The position numbers and the translations under genes were made by a program. From the NCBI GenBank assembly GCA_963835935.1, contig CAWIHK010000001.1, positions 1,116,001 to 1,180,000 of the forward strand: a stretch of DNA of 64,000 nt, in the 5' to 3' direction. The stretch is from CAWIHK01 sp963835935 (GTDB lineage: Bacteria > Bacteroidota > Ignavibacteria > UBA10030 > CAVZMI01). Positions within the stretch are counted from its first letter, which is position 1. The number at the start of each line of letters is the position of its first letter. This document shows positions 1-8,726 of the stretch, in pieces. The notes under the pieces were generated by a model. The model searched no databases and was not told the origin of the DNA. It saw only the letters and a list, made by a program, of their open reading frames with translations.

Positions 1-996
1 CTTGCAAAAGCAAAAGAAGTGTTGAAGAATGAAGTCATCGCTGTCATCGGTTATGGCGTTCAAGGTCCGGCTCAATCGATGAATATGCGCGACAATGGAT
101 TTAACGTAATAGTTGGACAGGCTCCGGAGTTCAAAGAAGATTGGAATAAGGCAGTGAAAGATGGCTGGGTTCCGGGCAAGACATTGTTCTCGATCGAAGA
201 AGCCGCGCAAAAAGGAACAATCATCCAATACTTGGTTTCCGATGCGGCACAGCGGGCGATCTGGCCAAAGTTGAAGCCGTTTCTCACAAAAGGGAAAGCG
301 CTCTATTTCTCACACGGATTTTCAATAACGTACAAAGAACAAACCGGTGTTATTCCTCCGGCCAATATCGATGTGATTATGGTTGCTCCGAAAGGATCGG
401 GGACAAGCGTGCGCCGCAATTATCTTGCTGGAGCCGGCATTAATTCAAGCTTCGCAATTTTTCAAGATGCTACAGGCAAAGCAACCGAACGCACGCTTGC
501 GATAGGCATAGCCGTCGGTTCCGGTTATCTGTTCCCGACAACATTCCAACAAGAAGTTTACAGCGACCTCACGGGCGAACGCGGTGTCTTGATGGGTGCA
601 CTTGCGGGAATCATGGCAGCTCAATATGATGTATTGAGAGAACATGGTCACACTCCGAGTGAAGCTTTTAATGAAACGGTCGAAGAATTGACGCAGAGTT
701 TGATTCGGTTGGTGGATGAGAACGGCATGGATTGGATGTATGCAAATTGCAGTGCGACTGCTCAACGCGGAGCTCTCGATTGGCTTCCGAAATTCAAAGC
801 CGCAGTTCTTCCGGTGTTCAAGCAGTTGTATGCAGCCGTGGCGAGTGGTGCCGAGACGAAACGAGTGTTGGAATCGACCGGCGGTCTCAATTACAAAGAA
901 TTATTAAATAAGGAACTGAAAGAAATCCATGATTCGGAGATGTGGATGGCCGGTGCTGCTGTTCGTTCACTTCGCCCTAGTAATTGGAAAAAATAA
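1..996 (+). CDS. ilvC: Ketol-acid reductoisomerase, 5' end missing (window edge)
   Basis: Second enzyme of valine/isoleucine synthesis: NADPH-dependent isomeration and reduction of acetolactate or acetohydroxybutyrate. The reading frame is open from base 1 (LAKAKEVLKNEVIAVIGYG), so the GTG at 19 is internal and the true start lies upstream of the window. The Rossmann NADP motif GYGVQG is at the start of the visible part. The knotted all-alpha C-terminal domain follows, with the E-x(3)-D-L-T-G-E-R metal-binding helix near residue 180 of the visible part and the E-x-x-E pair near residue 215. The length and the 'GYGVQGPAQSMNMRDNGF' style match the Bacteroidota-type enzyme. It heads the visible amino-acid cluster, with cimA 212 bp downstream. 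The call is secure; only the 5' end is unknown. Confidence 0.95.
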   Translation, partial: LAKAKEVLKNEVIAVIGYGVQGPAQSMNMRDNGFNVIVGQAPEFKEDWNKAVKDGWVPGKTLFSIEEAAQKGTIIQYLVSDAAQRAIWPKLKPFLTKGKALYFSHGFSITYKEQTGVIPPANIDVIMVAPKGSGTSVRRNYLAGAGINSSFAIFQDATGKATERTLAIGIAVGSGYLFPTTFQQEVYSDLTGERGVLMGALAGIMAAQYDVLREHGHTPSEAFNETVEELTQSLIRLVDENGMDWMYANCSATAQRGALDWLPKFKAAVLPVFKQLYAAVASGAETKRVLESTGGLNYKELLNKELKEIHDSEMWMAGAAVRSLRPSNWKK

Positions 997-1029
997 TGTT
1001 GCGACTCAGTATGATTAGTCGTAAACCGC

Positions 1030-1074
1030 CTCCGAAGGAGTCTGCCAAAGGCATGGCTGCGCCACCTTCGGGAG
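1030..1074. repeat. Imperfect hairpin between ilvC and cimA
   Basis: CTCCGAAGG (1030-1038) pairs imperfectly with CCTTCGGGAG (1065-1074) around a GC-rich loop. There is no T-run, so it is not a standard terminator. It resembles the GC-rich palindromic intergenic repeats elsewhere in the window (27641, 31781) only loosely. Confidence 0.35.
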
Positions 1075-1208
1075 AATTACACGAATTTTAATGATGAACA
1101 GTAACTTTGTTGTGGCATTAAATTTATCGATTCAATTTGTGAAATTCGCGGCAAACGATTAAATGCTGAGCACCGAAAAATAAAAATATATTTTGAGCAG
1201 AGGTTGGC

Positions 1209-2795
1209 ATGCAACAGATCTATCTTTACGACACAACGCTTCGTGACGGTACTCAGGGGGAAGAAATATCCTACTCGGTAGAAGATAAACTTCGAATCGC
1301 AGAGCGGTTGGATGATTTTGGGCTTCATTACATCGAAGGAGGATGGCCTGGTTCTAATCCGAAAGATCTGGAATTCTTCAAACGCATTCGTTCCGTAAAA
1401 TTGAAAAATGCTAAGATTGCCGCTTTCGGAAGTACACGGCGCGTGAAAAATAAAGTGCAGGATGATACAAATATCTGCGCTCTCCTCGAAGCGGAAACAC
1501 CGGTCATTACCATTTTTGGAAAGAGCTGGTTGTTGCACGCTCAATCGGCTCTCGGTATAAGCGGCGGAGAAAATGTCGAAATAATCGAGGACTCAATATC
1601 GCATCTCAAATCACAGGGACGCGAGGTTATTTATGATGCGGAACATTTTTTTGATGGCTTCAAAGATAATCAGGAGTATGCGATTAGCACGATAAAGGCA
1701 GCCGAAAGTGCTGGAGCCGACATGATCGTTCTGTGCGACACAAATGGTGGAACAATGACTCGCGAACTTGTCGACATTATAAAAGTAGTGCGTTCTACGA
1801 TAAAAATTCCTTTTGGTATCCATGTCCATAACGATTGCGAACTCGCGGTTGCGAATTCGATCGAGGCTGTCCTGCAAGGCGCCATTCAGGTGCAGGGTAC
1901 CATCAATGGATTCGGTGAACGATGCGGCAACGCAAATCTTTGTTCCATCATTCCCAATCTTCAATTGAAACTTGGATTCCATTGTATCGACGATTCGAAC
2001 ATGCAAAAATTAACATCGGTTTCATACTTCGTGAGTGAATTGGCAAACCTTGCCCACAGAAAACATTTGGCGTATGTTGGGGATAGCGCGTTTGCGCACA
2101 AAGCCGGTGTTCATGTCAGCGCTGTCATGAAAGCGCCGAGAATGTATGAGCATATCGCACCTGAGAAAATCGGAAATCGCCGCCGGGTATTGATTTCCGA
2201 TCTTTCAGGACGAAGTAATGTTCTCTTTAAGGCGAAGGAGTTGGGCATCGATCTAGAAAATTCTTCGTCGAATGTCCAGAAAGTTGTGGATGATTTGAAA
2301 CAATACGAGTTCGAAGGGTACCGATACGAAGATGCCGATGGTTCGTTCGAACTTCTCATCAAGCGTAGACAGGAAGGTTGGCATGAATTTTTCGAATTGG
2401 AAGGATTCAAGGTCATCATTCATAAAGATTCTCCAAATAATCAACCGGTCTCAGAAGCTTTAATCAAAGTCCGTGTTGGTGAAATGGTCGAGTTGACCGC
2501 AGCCGAGGGAAACGGTCCGGTCAATGCGCTCGATAATGCATTGCGGAAGGCGTTGGAAAAATTTTATCCGGAATTGAGTGAAGTCACTCTCGATGATTAT
2601 AAAGTTCGCGTAGTTGATGAAAAAAATGGTACAAAGGCAAAAGTGCGTGTACTGATCACTACAACAAATCGACATAGATCGTGCAACACCGTCGGAGCTT
2701 CGACCAATATCATTGAAGCAAGCTGGAAGGCGCTGGTAGATAGTTTGACATTCCATTTGTTAAAAATTAGGGATGCGGATGAAGTGGTGAATTAG
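1209..2795 (+). CDS. cimA: (R)-citramalate synthase
   Basis: Condenses pyruvate with acetyl-CoA to (R)-citramalate, the first step of the threonine-independent route to 2-oxobutyrate and isoleucine. HMGL-like TIM barrel: LYDTTLRDGTQGEEISYSVEDK at the N terminus, GWPGSNPKD rather than the GFP motif of LeuA, HVHNDCELAVANS with the metal-binding HxH/HN around residue 205, and GTINGFGERCGNANL. The C-terminal part (about residues 380-520) is a LeuA-type allosteric domain, with NGPVNALDNALRKAL and a TNIIEASWKAL end. At 528 aa it has the length of the GSU1798/CimA clade, not of the 2-isopropylmalate synthase encoded separately at 4002. A purine-rich AGCAGAGG precedes the ATG. LeuCD and the LeuB-type enzymes downstream could finish the pathway. 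Confidence 0.93.
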   Translation: MQQIYLYDTTLRDGTQGEEISYSVEDKLRIAERLDDFGLHYIEGGWPGSNPKDLEFFKRIRSVKLKNAKIAAFGSTRRVKNKVQDDTNICALLEAETPVITIFGKSWLLHAQSALGISGGENVEIIEDSISHLKSQGREVIYDAEHFFDGFKDNQEYAISTIKAAESAGADMIVLCDTNGGTMTRELVDIIKVVRSTIKIPFGIHVHNDCELAVANSIEAVLQGAIQVQGTINGFGERCGNANLCSIIPNLQLKLGFHCIDDSNMQKLTSVSYFVSELANLAHRKHLAYVGDSAFAHKAGVHVSAVMKAPRMYEHIAPEKIGNRRRVLISDLSGRSNVLFKAKELGIDLENSSSNVQKVVDDLKQYEFEGYRYEDADGSFELLIKRRQEGWHEFFELEGFKVIIHKDSPNNQPVSEALIKVRVGEMVELTAAEGNGPVNALDNALRKALEKFYPELSEVTLDDYKVRVVDEKNGTKAKVRVLITTTNRHRSCNTVGASTNIIEASWKALVDSLTFHLLKIRDADEVVN

Positions 2796-2950
2796 AGAAT
2801 GTCGAGGTACGAATTTCGAATTACGAATTTGAAGTAATCTGTGATGGATTATTATATTGGTCTGATGCTAAACATTTTTAATTTTAAAGATAGTAAAAAC
2901 CAAACGGACTATTTGAGAATTTCAAAAAACTTTTGGCAACTGGAGCTGTT

Positions 2951-3997
2951 ATGATTATTGTCATGCAAGAAGGAGCGACTAAAGAACAAGTCGCACATGT
3001 GATGGAGCGGATTGAAGATCTCGGATTTCATGTTCACCCGATCTATGGCGAGATACGTACTGTTATCGCATGCATTGGGGATGATCGTGAAAAGCAAAGA
3101 TTGCAGGAATTGGAATCAGCCGATGGCGTTGAGAGAGTTGTTCCAATTTTAAAACCATTCAAGCTCGCAAGCAAAGAATGGCATAAATCAAAATCGAGTG
3201 TGAAGGTGCGGCCTGGAAATGGCACTAAGACCATTGAGATTGGTGAGAATAATTTTGTTGTGATTGCCGGCCCTTGTTCAGTTGAAAGCCATGAGCAAAT
3301 TTTACTAAGTGCATTACAGGTGAAGGAAGCGGGAGCGGTTATTCTTCGCGGTGGAGCATTCAAACCCCGGACTTCTCCATACAGTTTTCAGGGACTGGAA
3401 GAAGAGGGCTTAAAACTGCTCGCGGAAGCACGTGATAAAAGCGGTCTGGCAATAGTCACAGAAGTAATTACTCCAACCGATGTTTCACTCGTAGCTGAGT
3501 ATGCTGATATTCTCCAGGTCGGTGCGCGTAACATGCAAAATTTTGCGCTCCTAAAAGAAGTAGGTAAAATCCGGAAGCCGATTCTTCTGAAACGGGGAAT
3601 GTCGAATACTTTAAAAGAATTGCTGATGTCGGCTGAATACATCATGGCACAAGGAAATCCGGATGTAATTTTGTGCGAACGTGGAATTCGGACTTTCGAA
3701 GACTACACTCGAAATACATGCGATCTCTCTGCTGTTCCGGCATTGAAAGAACTAAGCCATCTTCCGGTGATTGTAGATCCAAGTCATGGAACCGGAGTGC
3801 GAAGTCTCGTGATACCGATGTCGAAAGGTGCAGTTGCAGTCGGCGCTGATGGTCTGATGATAGAAGTCCATCCAAATCCCGAGAAGGCTTTTTCAGATGG
3901 AGCTCAATCCCTCCATCCGCAACAGTTTATTGACTTGATGAAATCAATCGAAAAATTATGTATGATAGAAGGTAAAACTTTATTAAAGGAGAATTAA
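2951..3997 (+). CDS. aroF: 3-deoxy-7-phosphoheptulonate synthase, type I-beta with N-terminal regulatory domain
   Basis: DAHP synthase, entry enzyme of the shikimate pathway (phosphoenolpyruvate plus erythrose 4-phosphate). The first ~90 residues (MIIVMQEGATKEQVAHV...) form the ferredoxin-like/ACT-type domain known to sense aromatic amino acids in the Thermotoga-type enzymes. The catalytic KDSA/DAHPS barrel follows: VIAGPCSVES, GGAFKPRTSPYSFQG, QVGARNMQNF, LLKRGM, and VDPSHGTG near the C terminus. The open frame extends to a TTG at 2933, but homologues start at MIIVMQEG, so ATG 2951 is chosen. It lies 5 bp before leuA, suggesting co-transcription of aromatic and leucine genes. Confidence 0.92.
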   Translation: MIIVMQEGATKEQVAHVMERIEDLGFHVHPIYGEIRTVIACIGDDREKQRLQELESADGVERVVPILKPFKLASKEWHKSKSSVKVRPGNGTKTIEIGENNFVVIAGPCSVESHEQILLSALQVKEAGAVILRGGAFKPRTSPYSFQGLEEEGLKLLAEARDKSGLAIVTEVITPTDVSLVAEYADILQVGARNMQNFALLKEVGKIRKPILLKRGMSNTLKELLMSAEYIMAQGNPDVILCERGIRTFEDYTRNTCDLSAVPALKELSHLPVIVDPSHGTGVRSLVIPMSKGAVAVGADGLMIEVHPNPEKAFSDGAQSLHPQQFIDLMKSIEKLCMIEGKTLLKEN

Positions 3998-4001
3998 CAA
4001 A

Positions 4002-5612
4002 ATGGACGATCACATTTATATTTTTGATACAACGTTGCGCGATGGCGAGCAATCTCCCGGCTGCAGTATGAACTTTGAAGAAAAAGTTCGTATGGCCCGG
4101 CAACTGGAATTGTTGGGTGTCGACGTGATCGAGGCGGGTTTCCCGATCGCGTCTGTCGGCGATTTTGAAGCTGTTCGTTTTATCTCGAAAACTGTCGAAG
4201 GATGTATAATCGCTGCATTGTGCCGTACCGTTAAAGGCGATATCGACAGAGCATGGGATGCGATTCAATACGCGAAGAAGCCGCGGTTGCACATGTTTCT
4301 CGCTACATCGGATATTCATCTCCAGCACAAGCTCAGAAAATCGAGAGAAGAAGTGCTCAAGGATATTACATGGGCGGTGAAGTATGCAAAGTCTTTATGC
4401 AATGATGTTGAATTTTCATGCGAGGATGCATCTCGCACCGATCTTGATTTTCTGTGCGAGGTTGTCTCAATCGCTATCGAAGCCGGAGCAGGTGTGATCA
4501 ACCTGCCCGACACGGTTGGGTACGCCACACCGGATGAGTACGGGAAAATGTTCCGGGTTGTTCGTGAAAAAGTAAAAACTATTGACAAGGTAATCCTAAG
4601 CTCTCATTGCCATAACGATCTTGGCTTAGCAGTTGCAAATTCAATTTCAGCTCTTCAAAACGGTGCCAGACAAATAGAATGTACAATCAATGGTATCGGT
4701 GAGAGAGCCGGAAATGCTGCTTTGGAAGAAGTTGTAATGGCGATTAAAACACGACGCGAAACGCTGAAAGTCGACACTACAATTCACACTGAAGAAATTT
4801 ATAAAGCGAGCCGGTTGCTGAGCAGTCTCACTGGTATGGTTGTTCAGCGCAATAAAGCGATCGTCGGGGCAAATGCATTCGCTCATGAAGCTGGAATTCA
4901 TCAGGATGGTATGCTAAAAAGCCCGATCACTTATGAAATTATGACGCCCGATTCAATCGGCATCAAACACAGTACATTGGTTCTCGGCAAACACTCCGGC
5001 CGTCACGCGCTGAAACAACGGTACAGCGAACTTGGTTATGAATTATCAAATGAGGAATTGGAACGAGTCTATAGTGTGTTTTGTTCGATTGCAGATCAGA
5101 AAAAGGAAATATATGACGAAGACTTGTTGGCGATTATTGAAGAACGAGCCAACGTGATGGAAGAACTCTATCATCTCGAAGTAATTCAGGTGAGTAGCGG
5201 AACCAATATCCGTCCTACTGCGACAGTTGAATTGCGTCAGGGACGCCAGCGGTTTGTCGATTCGGCTACTGGTGATGGGCCGGTCGATGCGGCATATAAA
5301 GCGATTGAAAGAATCACCGGCGTTATCGGCAGATTGATGGAATACACAATTAAATCGGTTTCACTCGGTCATGATGCGATCGGAGAGGTTTTCGTCCGTG
5401 TTGATTTCGATGGTGTCTCATTCAATGGACGTGCAGTCAGTACCGATATTATTACCGGCAGCGTCAAAGCGTATCTTGAAGCGCTAAATAGAGCAACTAT
5501 GGCGCGAAAACGCAAAAGCGAGAATCAACAAGAAGAACCCGCTCCGCCGAGCGCTGAGAGTATCACTGAAGCGGAGCGAGGCGAGCAGGCTCCAGAAAAA
5601 CCAACAATATAA
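4002..5612 (+). CDS. leuA: 2-isopropylmalate synthase with unusual C-terminal tail
   Basis: Condenses acetyl-CoA with 2-oxoisovalerate, committing carbon to leucine. The barrel contains FDTTLRDGEQSPG, EAGFPIAS, SSHCHNDLGLAVANS (metal ligands) and CTINGIGERAGNAAL. The C-terminal regulatory domain spans about residues 390-505, with GDGPVDAAYKAI and STDIITGSVKAYLEALNR, the usual end of the family. About 30 further residues are low-complexity and charged/Pro-rich (RKRKSENQQEEPAPPSA...EKPTI) and have no family counterpart that I know. The DNA of this tail holds an inverted repeat (5540-5547 and 5571-5578) resembling an intergenic hairpin near 55,092. AAAGGAG precedes the ATG. Confidence 0.94.
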   Translation: MDDHIYIFDTTLRDGEQSPGCSMNFEEKVRMARQLELLGVDVIEAGFPIASVGDFEAVRFISKTVEGCIIAALCRTVKGDIDRAWDAIQYAKKPRLHMFLATSDIHLQHKLRKSREEVLKDITWAVKYAKSLCNDVEFSCEDASRTDLDFLCEVVSIAIEAGAGVINLPDTVGYATPDEYGKMFRVVREKVKTIDKVILSSHCHNDLGLAVANSISALQNGARQIECTINGIGERAGNAALEEVVMAIKTRRETLKVDTTIHTEEIYKASRLLSSLTGMVVQRNKAIVGANAFAHEAGIHQDGMLKSPITYEIMTPDSIGIKHSTLVLGKHSGRHALKQRYSELGYELSNEELERVYSVFCSIADQKKEIYDEDLLAIIEERANVMEELYHLEVIQVSSGTNIRPTATVELRQGRQRFVDSATGDGPVDAAYKAIERITGVIGRLMEYTIKSVSLGHDAIGEVFVRVDFDGVSFNGRAVSTDIITGSVKAYLEALNRATMARKRKSENQQEEPAPPSAESITEAERGEQAPEKPTI

Positions 5613-5694
5613 ACAAGCGAGAAGTTAAAAGATAAAAACAGTAGCCTCATTCTTCAGGGTGAGGTCAAAAAGAAAAAAAGAAAGAATTTTTTAA

Positions 5695-7104
5695 ATGAGT
5701 ACTCCACGAACAATGTTTCAAAAAGTATGGGACGCGCACGTTGTGACTCAGGAACCCAATGCGCCTGCCATTTTATATATCGATCTGCATTTAATTCACG
5801 AGGTTACTTCACCGCAGGCATTTTCCGGTTTGAGAGAACGCGGCCTGAAAATTCGCCGTCCGGAACGAACTGTCGCTACGATGGATCACAGCATTCCAAC
5901 AACCGATCCATCCATCCCGATCAAAGATGAGATGGCTGTAAAACAGATCAAGCAACTCGAGAAAAATGCCGCTGATTTCGGAATCCGCCTTTACGATATG
6001 CGCAGCGCTCATCGCGGTATCGTGCATGTCATCGGTCCGGAACTCGGACTCACTCAGCCAGGCATGACAATCGTTTGCGGCGATAGCCACACAGCTACGC
6101 ATGGTGCCTTCGGCGCTCTTGCATTTGGTATTGGAACAAGCGAGGTAGAGCACGTCCTCGCTACGCAATGCTTGCTTCAGCGGAAACCGAAGACGTTTCG
6201 CGTAGAAATCAATGGAAAACTCCAATTCGGCGTGTCTGCAAAAGATGTGATTTTAAAATTATTATCCATCATTGGCATCGGCGGCGCAACGGAACATGTG
6301 ATTGAATATGCCGGTTCGACCATCTGCGGACTTTCTATGGAAGAACGCATGACGATCTGCAACATGTCAATCGAAGGCGGAGCTCGTGCGGGTATGATCG
6401 CTCCAGATGATGCGACGTTCGAATATCTTGCCGGCCGGGAATTTGCACCGAAAGGAGTTGATTTCGAGAAAGTGGTCGCTCGCTGGAAACAACTTCCATC
6501 TGATGAAGGAGCAATATTTGATAGATCGATCACGCTGGATGTTTCCAATCTTACACCAATGATCACATTCGGCACGAATCCAGGAATGGGAGTCGAAATC
6601 GGCGAAAGTCTTCCTGATGCTTCGTCTTTCACCGATGATCTTCGGCGCAAAGCTTTTGAAAAAGCGATGACATACATGGGACTTAAACCCGGACAGCCGA
6701 TCATGGGCCAACCGATCGATGTTGTGTTCATCGGAAGCTGTACTAACTCGCGCATGTCCGATTTGCGCCAGGCCGCGAAAGTTATGAAAGGAAGGAAAGT
6801 TGCACAAGGAGTTCGAGCCTTAATCGTTCCAGGCTCAGAAGAAATAAAAAAACAGGCAGAATCCGAAGGCCTTGCTCAGATTTTTAAAGATGCAGGAGCC
6901 GAGTGGCGTGAAGCGGGATGTTCGATGTGCATTGCCATGAACGGTGACGAGCTTTCTGCAGGACAATACGCTGTGTCTACCAGTAATCGTAATTTTGAAG
7001 GTCGTCAGGGAAAAGGAGGGCGGTCGTTCCTTGCTTCGCCTGAGACTGCGGCCGCAGCAGCTGTTACAGGAAAAATTACGGATGTTCGAACGATCATGCG
7101 TTAG
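5695..7104 (+). CDS. leuC: 3-isopropylmalate dehydratase large subunit
   Basis: Aconitase-family 4Fe-4S enzyme that isomerises 2- to 3-isopropylmalate with LeuD; it can also act on citramalate. Seen: TMFQKVWDAHVV at the start, MDHSIPT, CGDSHTATHGAFGALAFGIGTSEVEHVLATQ, the first cluster cysteine in GSCTNSR, and the CxxC pair in AGCSMCIAMNGD, followed by STSNRNFEGRQG, the usual end block. 469 aa is normal for the bacterial LeuC. The 83-bp gap after leuA contains a weak stem (CCTCA/TGAGG). leuD follows after 60 bp. Confidence 0.96.
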   Translation: MSTPRTMFQKVWDAHVVTQEPNAPAILYIDLHLIHEVTSPQAFSGLRERGLKIRRPERTVATMDHSIPTTDPSIPIKDEMAVKQIKQLEKNAADFGIRLYDMRSAHRGIVHVIGPELGLTQPGMTIVCGDSHTATHGAFGALAFGIGTSEVEHVLATQCLLQRKPKTFRVEINGKLQFGVSAKDVILKLLSIIGIGGATEHVIEYAGSTICGLSMEERMTICNMSIEGGARAGMIAPDDATFEYLAGREFAPKGVDFEKVVARWKQLPSDEGAIFDRSITLDVSNLTPMITFGTNPGMGVEIGESLPDASSFTDDLRRKAFEKAMTYMGLKPGQPIMGQPIDVVFIGSCTNSRMSDLRQAAKVMKGRKVAQGVRALIVPGSEEIKKQAESEGLAQIFKDAGAEWREAGCSMCIAMNGDELSAGQYAVSTSNRNFEGRQGKGGRSFLASPETAAAAAVTGKITDVRTIMR

Positions 7105-7164
7105 AATTTTTTTAGAATTCCATTTTTCGTTTTTACTTTTTTAATTATAATTGAAAGTTTTCTT

Positions 7165-7755
7165 ATGGACAAATTTGTTCCCTTTTCATCACGCGTCGTT
7201 TCGATACTTGTGAATGATATCGATACTGATCAAATCATGCCGGCGCGATTTTTAAAAGTCACGGATAAAAAAGGCCTCGGAATAAATCTATTTTCTGATT
7301 GGAGATACAATGCCGATGGTTCGCCGAAAGCCGATTTTATTCTCAATAAACCTGAAGCTCAGGGAGTTTCCATTTTACTTGCAGGCGATAATTTCGGCTG
7401 CGGTTCATCACGAGAACACGCGCCGTGGGGACTTACCGGATTCGGATTTAAAGCGATCATCAGTACATCGTTTGCAGATATCTTCCGAAACAATTCTTTG
7501 AAGAATGGTTTGCTCCCGATTATTGTTTCACCTGAGACACATACGAAGATATGCAAACTTGTCGCACAAAATCCGTCAGCAGAATTGAAAGTTGATCTCG
7601 AGTCAGAGTCTCTTAAATTGCCTGATGGAATGTCGATCAAGTTTCCGATTGACGGTTTCTCGAAAACATGTCTCTTGAATGGCATCGACGAACTCGGATA
7701 TATTCAGAGGTTCGATCAAAAAATAAAACAATACGAAAGCTCAAAGGAGGTTTGA
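7165..7755 (+). CDS. leuD: 3-isopropylmalate dehydratase small subunit
   Basis: Swivel-domain partner of LeuC. The motifs NDIDTDQIMPARFLK, the substrate-recognition loop GDNFGCGSSREHAPWGL and FADIFRNNSLKNGLLP are intact. 196 aa is the typical length. The stop codon lies inside the AAAGGAGG stretch that serves proC, so translation of the two genes is probably coupled. Confidence 0.95.
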   Translation: MDKFVPFSSRVVSILVNDIDTDQIMPARFLKVTDKKGLGINLFSDWRYNADGSPKADFILNKPEAQGVSILLAGDNFGCGSSREHAPWGLTGFGFKAIISTSFADIFRNNSLKNGLLPIIVSPETHTKICKLVAQNPSAELKVDLESESLKLPDGMSIKFPIDGFSKTCLLNGIDELGYIQRFDQKIKQYESSKEV

Positions 7756-7761
7756 ATCACG

Positions 7762-8637
7762 ATGACACAGCACGAGCAAGCCGCACGAGAAAGGGAAGAA
7801 CGAAGCAAAATCATCCATGAGCGCACGATTGCTATACTTGGCGCCGGGAATATGGGATCTGCTTTTTTAAAAGGTATTGTAAAGGCCAAACTGACTCCCG
7901 CCGAAAAAATTACGGCTTGCGATGTCAACGTCGAAAAACTCGAGACTTTGCAAGCGCAATGGAATATCAAAATAACCACAAGCCTTACGGATGCGGTTCG
8001 GCTTGCTCAAATCATTCTTCTCTGTGTGAAGCCACAGACCTTGCCGAAAGTATTGCCGATCATCAAAAATCATATCGATGAGAACCAATTGATTATCTCC
8101 ATCGTTGCCGGAGTGAAAATAGGATTTATCCAGCAGCAACTTGGGAAAGATGTTCCGGTCGCGCGTGCAATGCCGAACATCGCTGTGACTGTTGACGAAG
8201 GAGCTGCGGCGATTGCATTTGCCGAACACGCAACTAAAATCCAGCAGGATATGGCAATTGCTATCTTCGAGGCTGTAGGTGAAGTTGTGGTTGTGGCCGA
8301 AGAACACCTCGACGCTGTTACCGGGTTAAGCGGAAGCGGCCCTGCGTACATTTATATGGTAATCGAAGCAATGATCGACGGCGGTGTGAAAATGGGTTTG
8401 CCCCGGGAAATTGCCACAACACTCTCTATTCAAACAGTGCTTGGGTCTGCAAAATTAGTGAAGTTATCAGGACTTCATCCGGCAATTCTGCGCGATCAAG
8501 TCACCACGCCGGGTGGAACTACGATAAACGCAATTCATGAATTGGAATCGCACGGATTGCGTTCCATGCTGATCAATGCCGTAGCAACGGCAACAAGACG
8601 ATCTGAAGAACTTAGTAAAATAATTAGCAAGCACTAA
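7762..8637 (+). CDS. proC: Pyrroline-5-carboxylate reductase
   Basis: Last step of proline synthesis: NAD(P)H-dependent reduction of pyrroline-5-carboxylate. A hydrophilic extension of ~22 residues (MTQHEQAAREREERSK...) precedes the Rossmann motif AILGAGNMGSAF. Further family blocks are LCVKPQTL, SIVAGV, RAMPNIA, the signature LSGSGPAYIYMVIEAMIDGGVKMGL, and the C-terminal VTTPGGTTINAIHELE. The start is placed at ATG 7762 because AGGAGG lies 12 bp upstream; no nearer in-frame ATG precedes the Rossmann fold. Its place within a leucine/isoleucine cluster is unusual but operon-like (6 bp after leuD). Confidence 0.94.
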   Translation: MTQHEQAAREREERSKIIHERTIAILGAGNMGSAFLKGIVKAKLTPAEKITACDVNVEKLETLQAQWNIKITTSLTDAVRLAQIILLCVKPQTLPKVLPIIKNHIDENQLIISIVAGVKIGFIQQQLGKDVPVARAMPNIAVTVDEGAAAIAFAEHATKIQQDMAIAIFEAVGEVVVVAEEHLDAVTGLSGSGPAYIYMVIEAMIDGGVKMGLPREIATTLSIQTVLGSAKLVKLSGLHPAILRDQVTTPGGTTINAIHELESHGLRSMLINAVATATRRSEELSKIISKH

Positions 8638-8656
8638 TCGATGGAATCATCGATTT
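8635..8656 (+). repeat. Hairpin after proC
   Basis: AATCGATG and CATCGATT form an 8-bp stem with a GAAT loop just after the proC stop. No immediate T-run follows, so it could be an RNA-stability hairpin or a weak terminator separating proC from the dehydrogenase genes. Confidence 0.4.
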
Positions 8657-8726
8657 CGCAATATCAATTTTAATTTCAATTTTTTCAATCTTGATTTAGA
8701 TCAATTCTACCAAAGGAGACAGTACT

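Noticed and set aside
2933..2950. TTG start for the DAHP synthase
   Set aside because: The family starts at MIIVMQEG, reached from ATG 2951.
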